Shown here: positions 1-8,499 of the stretch, piece after piece
Numbering within the stretch: the stretch's first letter is position 1
How the letters are laid out: each line of letters begins with the position of its first letter
DNA from: Epiperipatus broadwayi
Taxonomy: Eukaryota > Onychophora > Udeonychophora > Euonychophora > Peripatidae
DNA length: 64,000 nucleotides
Assembly: GCA_028023455.1 (NCBI GenBank)
Contig: JAQFVV010000180.1
Coordinates: forward strand, 1,118,001-1,182,000
Direction of reading: 5' to 3'
Notes under the pieces: generated by a model
What the model was told of the DNA's origin: nothing
What the model saw: the letters and a program-made list of their open reading frames with translations, nothing else
Database searches by the model: none
Translations under genes and position numbers: made by a program

Positions 1-953
1 AAAGATCACAATTAGATATTGCCATCTTAATAAACCTAGTACTGTCACTATTTTTTTAATTCTTTAGGGCTTTAGCTAAAAAATATCAAAAAGGAAATCG
101 GAGTTAGGAATACTGAATGTAATTAATGGATAAAAATGTGATTGCACAAATTATAAAAGTTACTATAGGGAGGTGACCAATGGTGTAAGATTCTCATGAC
201 AACTTAACTCTCCAATATTGTGACTGAAGAAGAAAAGGAGGAAAACAGAAAGTCTGTTTGCATTAAAAACAGTGCCTAACTTTTGATAAACTAACATTCA
301 ATCCTACAAGGTAGCACAAAAAACATTTTATTGACTATTTCCTATCAGCTATTCACAGTTGACCTTCATATTTGAAGGTTATACTATTATCTGACATTTT
401 ACATAGCTTACTGATCTCTGCACCCAACACACAAAAATTTCATTTGTTTGAAAACTTATAATCCCAAAAAATGAAAAATAGTTGCTTTATATTTTGGATC
501 TTGAAAAAATTTTTAATTCCAAATGTTAAGTTGCAGAGAGAAAATGTTTCTAAAAAATTATAACATTATGATGTAATTTTTTTTTTTCAAAAATAATATT
601 AGTTTTATATATACTTGTTGCCTTTTAAATTAAATTTTGTATTTAAAGATTCCAAATAAAATACAGATGTGAATATTTATTAGCACAAGAAAACATATTA
701 AAAATTGAATATAAATACATTCTTGGACTCGTATTATTTGCTTTACTTACCTAATTCAACATATTCTTGATTGCAGCTAATATTAACTTTATTAAAAAAT
801 ACATAATTACATGATTGGCGTGACAGACTCACAGTTATTGATGATGAATCATTAATAACATGGGACATGTTCCACAAAGAAATTTTACCTGAAAGTAAAT
901 ATATATACATGTAATATTCAAATCAATATATATTGTATTTTAATACATATATA
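1..953. other. No gene recognised; AT-rich flank
   Basis: I see no supported coding region here. The last 70 bases (about 890-953) match, in inverted orientation, the sequence just right of the LTR element (5068-5130). The LTR element therefore appears to have landed inside an inverted Penelope-like terminal repeat. Confidence 0.5.
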
Positions 954-2511
954 TTATAACGGGATGTGCTGTTTTCCATATATATCTTACGCATATATAA
1001 AACCATTTGTAAGATTGTGCGTATGTATATAACGATACATGTATATGCGTAATTGTTAAATATATATATATTCTTAAAAGTATTTCAAAAATTATTCCAT
1101 TTATCGCCCAGTATATTTATGAGCATCAATTTATGACCTCAAGCACCAATCCTATATTACTATAAGAATTATGCTGGGAGAGCTGGAATACAAATATGGA
1201 AATGCCCTTGGCTAGCTCTACTGAGGGTGGGTGATTGACAAATCGACAGAAATCTACAAGGGAGGAGGTTACTATACTTTAATGTGTTTGATCTACTATT
1301 CTAAATTCCTTCTACTTTTATAAAAACAGAACTAAATAAACAATACCAATAAACGTTCATTTTTAAATTTGTACATTTTTATTTTACCATGATTAAATAT
1401 TTTGTGCTTTTTATTTTAAGAAAAACGCATGCATACACATACTGCTTAGATATTTAAAAAAAATCACATGAATAAAATTTATATCAGTTCATACAGTAAG
1501 AAAAATCATTTCCTTTTCTTTGATTCTTTTCTTTTTTTCAAAGTTTATGCACATTGTTCATGATAATGAAGTTTGTAAAGAAAGTTTGTGAAAAATTAAA
1601 AGAAACAGATGCTATCTGGAACACTAATTACATATTGTTGAATGTGTACTTACCTGCATTTCTTTTCTTCCCTGGGGAAAATGATAAATTATTAAAAGTG
1701 AAAAATTTCATTCATTTTGACTTCTTTTTATAGCACTTATATAATGGGAATGAAATTGAATTATTGATTCTGGTTGTCCTATATTCTTGCTTGTTGATTC
1801 CATTACCTTATTTTTTTATTTAGACTTTGGATCAATTTGTTCCTACCTTTGTCAGTTACTTTTCCTGCAGCCACCTTCAGACCTTCATGAGGTGGGATTG
1901 CACTGCCTGGCATGCTTACATTTTCTTAAGCTGGCTTGCCCACCATTCTAACCTCAATTTCTTTCCACAAATCTCTCTCTTAGCACTCCTTACAAAAATC
2001 AGCAATAGAATGCTCTTTTTAGAAAGTCCTGCCACTCAAAAATCCGGAATCTTTTTTTCAACAAAAACTTTTCGCACCTCTGAATCTAATTTTGTTCTTC
2101 TTTTGTTTTCATCGAAATTCTTTTGAATCTAAACTTAAATCTCTCTAATTAAATTCCTTAGATATTGATCAAGTTCTTTTTGATAACTTTTTTCCATTTA
2201 ACTTTTCCAAAATGAAATTGAAAAGTTTCCATCTTGAAAAATAAAGTATATTTCCACAACTGCATTTATACTTTTTTATATATATTATTCTATCTAGCAA
2301 AATATATACACGTGTTCCTCAAAAAAAAAAAACAAATGAGCACACATACCCTTCCTCTTCTGTTTATTTTAACCTTTTTAAATCCCTATTTAGAATTATA
2401 AATTTATATACTAAGGAAATATAAATATGAAAAAGAAATAAATTTAATCAATCAGGCTATATTGACGCATATAGGCAAGTTTACTTTTTGAAACTCAGCC
2501 CTGTTTCAATA
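954..2511 (-). repeat. 3' LTR (minus orientation)
   Basis: This copy matches 3495-5067 nearly base for base over its length. It lacks about 13 bases present near the equivalent of 5041 in the other copy. The LTR ends do not show the usual TG...CA at the outermost shared bases. Short open frames inside (e.g. 1827-2126 on plus) occur in both copies but resemble no protein I know. Confidence 0.75.
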
Positions 2512-2522
2512 CCCCCTTTTCA
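2512..2522 (-). other. Putative polypurine tract
   Basis: On the minus strand a purine run (GAAAAGGGGG) ends exactly where the downstream LTR begins. Plus-strand DNA synthesis of LTR retrotransposons is primed from such a tract, and its position supports the minus orientation of the element. Confidence 0.65.
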
Positions 2523-2809
2523 GAAGCCTTTAAATATGGTCTACATGTTTGAATGGCTTATGTCTAAACAAATAAAACTATACATATGTCCTAAAATCAA
2601 TTTTATCTGAGTTTCATTCTGTAACTATAAAACATAAGAGTGAGCGACCATCAGCCTAACGATATACTCTGGGTCTGACCACAACTCACGAGCATACGAC
2701 ATGCTATGAATGAATATAGCCAATTCCACCCCGACCTGCTTGGTTAGATGATCACAAAATAACAAAAAAAAACGTAAAAAAAAATTTCCTTTTTTTTTTA
2801 AACGAGAAG

Positions 2810-2939
2810 GCATTTCCTAACCACACTCTGCTGCTTTCGAGTCTTAGGGGCGTGAATAACTAGGACAACTGCTGGCATCTCCTAACCACACTCTGCTGCT
2901 TCTGAGTCTTAGGGTGTGAGTAACTAGGACAAATGCCCG
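2810..2939. repeat. 65-bp unit repeated twice in tandem
   Basis: Two adjacent 65-bp units (2810-2874 and 2875-2939) share the phrase CCTAACCACACTCTGCTGCT and differ at a handful of bases. They lie in the interior of the LTR element and contain no recognised coding or regulatory motif. Confidence 0.85.
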
Positions 2940-3476
2940 ATTCTTCGAAATTTTCCAACCATGTCGGGAATAAAAAGCAGCTATACACAGAATGCAACAC
3001 ACCACACGCCCAATTCAGCAGGCAACCCCATATTCTCCCATCAGCCTTAGACTACTTTCCTCTGAAAGCTTCACAGCCACAACTTATTTATTCTCTATAC
3101 CTACAAACTGGCAAACACACATGTAAACCATTACTTTATATATGTCAATATATATAACTACCCCTATAATAACTATGATAAATATTGAACCCACAACATA
3201 AATAATAAAAAAATTAATTAAAAAAACAACTTTCAGGCCTACTTTCCCTCCCCCAAAGCACCATGCTGCATACTTAACTTTCCTAACTAACCAATCCACT
3301 CTGTTGTCTAATTTCCAATTTCTCTTACTTTAAAATTCAATAAACTAAATTTTAACGTTTGGCTACTTTTTCCCATTTTTTTTTTCAAAAATTTTCAATA
3401 TATATCCGTGTATTTACTTTTCTTTTTATGATTAACCCCTACACTCTATCCCCCATACTTTTCACTCTTCGAAAGC

Positions 3477-3494
3477 CCTTTAGTTGGGATGCCA
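3477..3494 (-). other. Putative primer binding site
   Basis: Immediately inside the 5' LTR the minus strand reads TGGCATCCCAACTAAAGG. The initial TGG would pair with the CCA end of a tRNA, as in most LTR retroelements. I could not assign the tRNA species. Confidence 0.5.
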
Positions 3495-5067
3495 TTATAA
3501 CAGGATGTGCTGTTTTCCATATTTATCTTACGCATATATAAAACCATTTGTAAGATTGCGTGTATGTATATAACAATACACGTATATGCGTAATTGTTAT
3601 ATATATATATATTTAAAAGTATTTCAAAAATTATTCCATTTATCACCCAGCATATTTATGAGCATTAATTTATGACCTCAAGCACCAATCCTATATTACT
3701 ATAAGAATTATGCTGGGAGAGCTGGAATACCAATATGGAAATGCCCTTGGATAGCTCTACTCAGGGTGGGTGATTGACAAATCGATGGAAATCTACGAGG
3801 GAGGAGGTTACTATACTTTAATGTGCTTGATCTACTATTCTAAATTCTTTCTACTTTTATAAAAACAGACCTAAATAAACAATACCAATAAACGTTCATT
3901 TCATTTTTAAATTTGTACATTTTTATTTTACCATGATTAAATATTTTGTGCTCTTTATTTTAAGAAAAATGCATGCATACACATACTGCTTAGATATTTA
4001 AAAAAAATCACATGAATAAAACATTTATCAGTTCATACAGTCAGAAAAATCATTTCCTTTTCTTTGATTCTTTCCTTTTTTTCAAAGTTTATGCACATCG
4101 TTCATGATAATGAAGTTTGTAAAGAAAGTTTGTGAAAAATTAAAAGAAACAGATGCTATCTGGAACACTAATTACATATTGTTGAATGTGTACATACCTG
4201 CATTTCTTTTCTTTTCCGGGGAAAACGATGGATTATTAAAAGTGAAAAATTTCATTCGTTTTGACTCCTTTTTATAGCACATATATAATGGCAATGAAAT
4301 TGAACTATTGATTCCGGCTGTCCTATATTCTTGCTTGTTGATTCCATTACCTTATTTTTTTATTTAGACTTCGGATCAATTTGTTTCTATCTTCGTCAGT
4401 TACTTTTCCTGCAGCCACCTTCGGACCTTCATGGGGTGGGATTGCACTGCCTGGCATGCTTATGCTTTCTTAAGCCAGCTTGCCCACCATTCTACCCTCC
4501 ATTTCTTTTCACAAATCTCTCTCTCAGCACTCCTTACAAAAATCAGCAATAGAATGCTCTTTTTAGCAAGTCCTGCCACTCAAAAATCCGGATTCTTTTT
4601 TTCAACAAAAACTTTTCGCATCTCCAAATCTAATTTTGTTATTCTTTTGTTTTCATCAAAAAATCTTTTGAAACTAAACTTAAATCTCACTAATTAAATT
4701 TCTTAGATATCGATCAAGTTATTTTTGATATCTTTTTTCCATTTAACTTTTCCAAAATGAAATTGAAAAGTTTCCATCTTGAAAAATAAAGTATATTTCC
4801 ATAACTGCATTTATACTTCTTTTTTTTTTTTACATTATTCTATCTAGAAAAATATATACATGCGTTCCTCAAAAACAACAAATGAGCATACATACCCCCC
4901 TCTTCTGTTTCTTTTAATCTTTTTAAATCCCTATTTAGAATTATAAATTTATATACTAAGAAAATATAAATATTAAAAAGAAATAAATTTAATTATTCGG
5001 GCTATATTGACGCATATAAGCAAGTTTACTTTTTGAAACAGGGATTGAACTCAGCCCAGTTTCAATA
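3495..5067 (-). repeat. 5' LTR (minus orientation)
   Basis: This is the partner of the LTR at 954-2511. The shared block starts precisely where the putative primer binding site stops and ends at 5067, next to a Penelope-like fragment. It should contain the element's promoter, but I cannot pick out one convincing promoter motif in such AT-rich sequence. Confidence 0.75.
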
Positions 5068-5134
5068 TATATTGATTTAAATATTACATGTATATATATT
5101 AAAATACAATAAAATTCACATAAAGTATAATTAT

Positions 5135-5187
5135 TTTATTAGAAGTACTTTCGACTATATATTTTGTAGTCGTTATCAACTATATAA
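5135..5187 (-). ncRNA. Hammerhead-like motif in Penelope A terminus
   Basis: The minus strand reads GUUGAUAA, then a CGACUA...UAGUCG helix, then GAAAGUACUUC. This mirrors the hammerhead order core–stem II–GAAA–short stem III–cleavage site. The six bases AGUACU would give a two-base-pair stem III with a two-base loop. The core reads UUGAUAA rather than CUGANGA, but the two changes (C3 to U, G8 to A) keep positions 3 and 8 complementary. Activity is unproven. Confidence 0.4.
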
Positions 5188-5241
5188 CATTGAATAACCA
5201 AAATCAGACATCCTTTTACAATACCCATAATTCAATTTAGT

Positions 5242-5499
5242 TTAGTTCTTCCACAATTCTGTTATTTTAACATTTGATGATTGCTGATTCATTAACATTT
5301 GACAATTCATTGAATTCAACATAGCCTCTTTTATTTTATATTTATTGTGGCAATGTTCAATTTGCATAATTTTTATATTTTTATAATCAAATTTAAATCC
5401 ATATTGAAAAGATTTATTATGATAAAATATAACAGATGAAGGGTTATTTACATCCTTTCCCAATTGTTTCTCTTTTTGAATTCTATTATATAAAAGCAT
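5242..5499 (-). pseudogene. Penelope-like C-terminal segment after the GIY-YIG domain
   Basis: The 85-residue frame aligns along its length with the end of the GIY-YIG-bearing frame at 5904-6479. Shared features are an EH/H-MLLY start, PSSVIFYHNK versus PSVFFDHEK, and a closing QxSNxKIxxxW motif. It therefore represents the tail of a Penelope endonuclease from a related but distinct subfamily. The GIY-YIG catalytic part itself is not present upstream, so it is a fragment without expected activity. Confidence 0.7.
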
Positions 5500-5566
5500 A
5501 TGCTCTTTTATTTTCTTATACTATTGGTATTGCGAAAGGATATCTCTTTTGATTACTCAATGTTAT

Positions 5567-5622
5567 ATATATAGTTGATAACGACTACAAGATGTATAGT
5601 CGAAAGTATTTCTAATAAAATA
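5567..5622 (+). ncRNA. Hammerhead-like motif, inverted partner copy
   Basis: This plus-strand copy of the motif at 5135-5187 has the same UUGAUAA core, the same CGACUA/UAGUCG stem and GAAAGUAUUUC. It lies in the opposite terminal segment of Penelope fragment A. The stem II bases are conserved between the copies while the loop differs. Confidence 0.4.
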
Positions 5623-5822
5623 ATTATAATTTATGTGAATTTTACTGTACTTTAATATATATATTGATTTGAAAATTACATATATTTTGAAAAGAATACA
5701 GACATCAAAATTAATTTATTATATGTAAAATAAATAAAATATCCGTTAATTAAAAACAATATTGTAATTATAATTGAAATAATATTTTTAACGGTTTACA
5801 AACAATTACAAATAATCCTTAA

Positions 5823-5871
5823 ATCCGCAGAAGTACTTTCGGTTACTTTCTAACCTGCCTCAACTGCCATT
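5823..5871 (-). ncRNA. Hammerhead-like motif in Penelope B terminus (inverted copy)
   Basis: The minus strand shows GCAG, UUGAGGC, a GGUUA...UAACC hairpin, GAAAGUACUUC, then CUGC. The flanking GCAG and CUGC would pair as stem I, GGUUA/UAACC as stem II, and AGUACU as a minimal stem III. The topology matches a type I hammerhead, but the core departs from CUGANGA at three positions. It is more likely a decayed or derived form than an efficient ribozyme. Confidence 0.35.
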
Positions 5872-5903
5872 AAATTCAAAAACAAAAACGAAAACAAATG
5901 TCA

Positions 5904-6479
5904 TCAATTCAAATTCCATGAATCTCGTATTTTAATGTTAGAAGCTTGTCGATTTATTAAATGCATTTTATTCCTGTTTATAAAAATTGCCTCTTTAATT
6001 TTTCTTTTACTATGGTTTCTCTCTTCATGAAGAATTTTCACATTTTCAAAATTAAATCCAAATTTATATTTACATGTTTTTTCGTGATCAAAGAAAACTG
6101 AAGGAGATGTTAAATCACCATTATTTTTATTTTTTACATGCTTATATAACAATTCATGTTCCTTCAATCTTTTCTCAATACTGCATCTAGATTCACCTAT
6201 ATATGATAGCATACAATCACAAAAAATTTGATATATGATATTACTTTTTTGCTTGACAGGTATGACATCCTTAGAATTATTGACTAATTTATTAATATTT
6301 TTTGGTACATAGAATGAAACATTAAATACATTCTTATATAAATCTTTAAAAAAATTTGTTTGAAAGATAAATGTTTGCATATGTTCTTGTTGATGAAATG
6401 TCAATATATTAATAGAATTAAAATGCAAATGGACAAACTTGGTTTCTTTTTGATTGAAGATTATAATATGGATGATCAA
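5904..6479 (-). CDS. GIY-YIG endonuclease domain, inverted copy with open frame
   Basis: From about residue 43 on (position 6352 downwards) this frame is the C-terminal GIY-YIG module of a Penelope-like protein. IIYQIFCDCMLSYIGES carries the first strand and the YIG signature, followed by the usual catalytic arginine region (SIEKRLKEHE). A histidine-containing PSVFFDHEK stretch and a final SNIKIRDSW tail complete it. The module nicks DNA to prime retrotransposition. The first ~42 residues are merely the reverse complement of the adjoining RT region, so the true start is not here. This inverted copy is uninterrupted, whereas the sense copy at 7497-8007 is broken. No reverse transcriptase is attached to it, so function on its own is doubtful. 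Confidence 0.75.
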   Translation of the reverse strand: MIIHIIIFNQKETKFVHLHFNSINILTFHQQEHMQTFIFQTNFFKDLYKNVFNVSFYVPKNINKLVNNSKDVIPVKQKSNIIYQIFCDCMLSYIGESRCSIEKRLKEHELLYKHVKNKNNGDLTSPSVFFDHEKTCKYKFGFNFENVKILHEERNHSKRKIKEAIFINRNKMHLINRQASNIKIRDSWNLN

Positions 6480-7190
6480 AGAATTAAATTTATTAACAAC
6501 ATTTTAAAAAATGCTAAAAATAAAGTTTTAAATAATAATGTATACTATATGATATATCCTTCTTGTGCTATATGTCCTCGTATTTTTGCAAATATAAAAT
6601 TACATAAAGAAGATAATCCTTTGCGAGTTATGATAGATTTTGGTGGTTCCTTCATATATCAGACTTCTAAATATATTGGTAAACTTTTACAAGACTTTTT
6701 AGGGTTTGAGGAAAATACTATTGCTTCATCATTTGACTTTGTAAATAGTATTAAAAATTTAATGATTGATGAAAATGATGTTATTGCTTCACTGGATGTT
6801 ACAGAAATGTATGGATCTATTGACAGTATGAATTCCATAAAAATAATTGAACATGCATTAAAAAGTAAAAGTATTTGTAAATATATGATACAATTTATCA
6901 TTGATTCTTTAAAAATTTTTAATGATAACATTGTTGTATCTTTTGGATGTCAATATTATAAAATGACTAAAGGTTGGCGTATGGGTTTGCCTGTAGTTGC
7001 ACAAGTTTGCAATTTCATTTTATCTACATACGAGAGTAGTATTTTAAATATGTGTATTTTTGGAGATATTAAAATTTACAAAAGATATGTGGATGATGTT
7101 TTTGTTTGTGGAAATACTAATAGTATAAATTTGCTTATAGAGGAATTAAATAAATTGAATGGCTTGAAATGGACTATTGAAAAACAATAG
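6360..7190 (+). CDS. Penelope-like reverse transcriptase, 5'-truncated
   Basis: A 276-residue frame covers the central RT domain of a Penelope-like element. Visible motifs in order are ICPRIFANIKLHKEDNPLR (about residue 75; the family's PxFYGLPKIHK...PLRP block), DVIASLDVTEMYGSI (first catalytic Asp, motif A), a KGWRMGLP motif standing in for the usual GxxMGSP, and YKRYVDDVFV (motif C with the YxDD box). The two Asp of YVDD and the motif A Asp are kept. The family protein is usually more than 600 residues, so the N-terminal region is missing and replaced by the inverted tail. The frame ends at TAG (7188-7190), but homologous sequence with an INYLDL motif continues directly after, so the stop is a lesion. 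It would copy element RNA into DNA, but is probably inactive here. Confidence 0.85.
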   Translation: MKDKCLHMFLLMKCQYINRIKMQMDKLGFFLIEDYNMDDQRIKFINNILKNAKNKVLNNNVYYMIYPSCAICPRIFANIKLHKEDNPLRVMIDFGGSFIYQTSKYIGKLLQDFLGFEENTIASSFDFVNSIKNLMIDENDVIASLDVTEMYGSIDSMNSIKIIEHALKSKSICKYMIQFIIDSLKIFNDNIVVSFGCQYYKMTKGWRMGLPVVAQVCNFILSTYESSILNMCIFGDIKIYKRYVDDVFVCGNTNSINLLIEELNKLNGLKWTIEKQ

Positions 7191-7496
7191 GATAATAAAA
7201 TTAACTATTTAGATTTAATAATCACAAGAGATAACAGTATATTAAATTATAAACTAATAATGAAGCCACTGCAAAAAAAGAGGATATATAAATTGTAAAT
7301 CAAAAGTACCAATGATGCATAAGATGGCAAGTTTTAAATCTTTTTTGTTTCAGAATGAAAAATTATGTCGTTACCAAAGTGATAAACTGAAAAATATTGA
7401 GATATTTGCCAAGGAATTGCTTGATGTTGATTATAAAATGGAACAAATAAATAATATTTTATGTCAAATTAAAAAAAATATTATAATTTAAAAGAA

Positions 7497-8007
7497 ATGA
7501 AGATTAATAAGAAAAAATGGATATCTATTCCATTTATTTCAAATCCACAAGTAAAATTTTTTAAGGATTTATATAAGAATGTGTTTAATGTTTCATTCTA
7601 CATTCCAAACAATATTAATAAATTAGTCAATAATTCTAAGGATGTCATACCTGTCAAGCAAAAAAGTAATGTCGTATATCAATTTTTTGTGATTGTATGC
7701 TATCATATATAGGTGAATCTAGATGCAGTATTGAGAAAAGATTGAAGGAACATGAATTGTTATATAAGTGTGTAAAAAATAAAAATAATGGTGATTTAAT
7801 ATCTCCTTCAGTTTTTTTTTGATCATGAAAAAAACATGTAAATATAAATTTGGATTTAATTTTGAAAATGTGAAAATTCTTCATGAAGAGAGAAACCATA
7901 GTAAAAGAAAAATTAAAAAGGCAATTTTTATAAACAGGAATAAAACGCATTTAATAAATCGACAAGCTTCTAACATTAAAATATGAGATTCGTGGAATTT
8001 GAATTGA
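7497..8007 (+). pseudogene. GIY-YIG endonuclease region of Penelope B, frameshifted
   Basis: This sense-strand counterpart of 5904-6352 begins with FFKDLYKN-like residues and the KQKSN stretch. It shifts frame just at the CDC...YIG signature (about 7685-7712), resumes as GESRCSIEKRLKEHE, shifts again near a run of T at 7811-7819, and has a TGA at 7984 where the inverted copy has an arginine codon. It is therefore a pseudogene. Comparison with the inverted copy makes the lesions easy to see. Confidence 0.8.
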
Positions 8008-8042
8008 TGATGTTTGCTTCTGCTTTTGTTGTTGAATTTAAT

Positions 8043-8092
8043 GGCAGTTGAGGCAGGTTAGAAAGTAACCGAATGTATTTCTGTGGATTTAA
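8043..8092 (+). ncRNA. Hammerhead-like motif in Penelope B terminus (sense copy)
   Basis: This is the plus-strand copy of the 5823-5871 motif: GCAGUUGAGGC, the GGUUA/UAACC hairpin, then GAAUGUAUUUCUGUGG. The GAAA after stem II has become GAAU, so this copy is more degraded than its inverted partner. Confidence 0.3.
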
Positions 8093-8499
8093 GGATTATT
8101 TGTAATTGTTTGTAAACTGTTAAAAATATTATTTCAATTATATATATATTAGGGTCTCTTAAATAAGAATTGAAAATATTTTCTACTATGATGACTTGAT
8201 ATTTGAATTAATTCTGATTTAAAATTTTTTATACAGATTACTTTTAACAAAACATATTTTTAAGATTAAATTTTAATATTAAAAGCTGATTTTTGGACTC
8301 ACTAATGATTTTATATTCATAAATGGCATCAAATGCTAAGATTTAAAAATATTATCTATTTTATAATGTCTTTAAAACCCATCATATGTTCAGTTACTAA
8401 AGAAGACATAAATTATTTAAATACTAAAGTGATTTACTGCATACAATTCCACTCAATCAAAGTAACATTTGTGTTTAATTTGCTTTAGTTGAAAATTAA

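Larger units (their letters stand above)
954..5067 (-). mobile_element. Non-autonomous LTR retrotransposon with long LTRs
   Basis: Two direct repeats of about 1.56 kb (954-2511 and 3495-5067) flank only 983 bp of interior. Read on the minus strand the interior has the parts of an LTR element in the right places: a TGG-initial stretch directly after the 5' LTR (putative primer binding site) and a run of A then G directly before the 3' LTR (polypurine tract). In a hand-aligned 260-base stretch the LTRs differ at about 5% of positions, so the insertion is not recent. The interior has no gag or pol, so the element would depend on enzymes made elsewhere (a LARD/TRIM-like arrangement). A 4-bp TATA is present on both outer sides as a possible target duplication, but the flanks are so AT-rich that this is weak. 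A plain segmental duplication is the alternative; the PBS and PPT positions argue against it. Confidence 0.75.
5068..5680 (-). mobile_element. Penelope-like element fragment A, flanked by inverted repeats
   Basis: A 3'-terminal fragment of a Penelope-like retroelement. A minus-strand reading frame (5242-5499) lies between two inverted terminal segments: about 5090-5190 and its reverse complement at about 5555-5665. The segments share the AAAGTA/CGACTA hairpin motif and the flanking TTTATGTGAATTTTA stretch. Inverted partial copies bounding an element are a known habit of Penelope elements. The reverse transcriptase part is absent. Confidence 0.7.
5820..8130 (+). mobile_element. Penelope-like retroelement B with inverted terminal copy
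   Basis: On the plus strand a Penelope-type reverse transcriptase (6360-7190) is followed by a GIY-YIG endonuclease region (7497-8007). At the left end the last ~530 bases of the element recur in inverted orientation (5820-6352). The inverted copy joins the RT frame abruptly near 6355, so the element is 5'-truncated and capped by its own inverted tail. Penelope elements encode RT plus GIY-YIG, lack LTRs proper, and often carry such partial copies. The sense copy is damaged (stop after the RT, frameshift in GIY-YIG). Confidence 0.85.

Noticed and set aside
1827-2126. 99-codon plus frame, with a related frame at 4431-4697
   Set aside because: The frames lie in the two LTR copies of one element, are not in the element's sense orientation, and resemble no protein.
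6659-6931. 90-codon minus frame
   Set aside because: It is the antisense shadow of the Penelope reverse transcriptase at 6360-7190.
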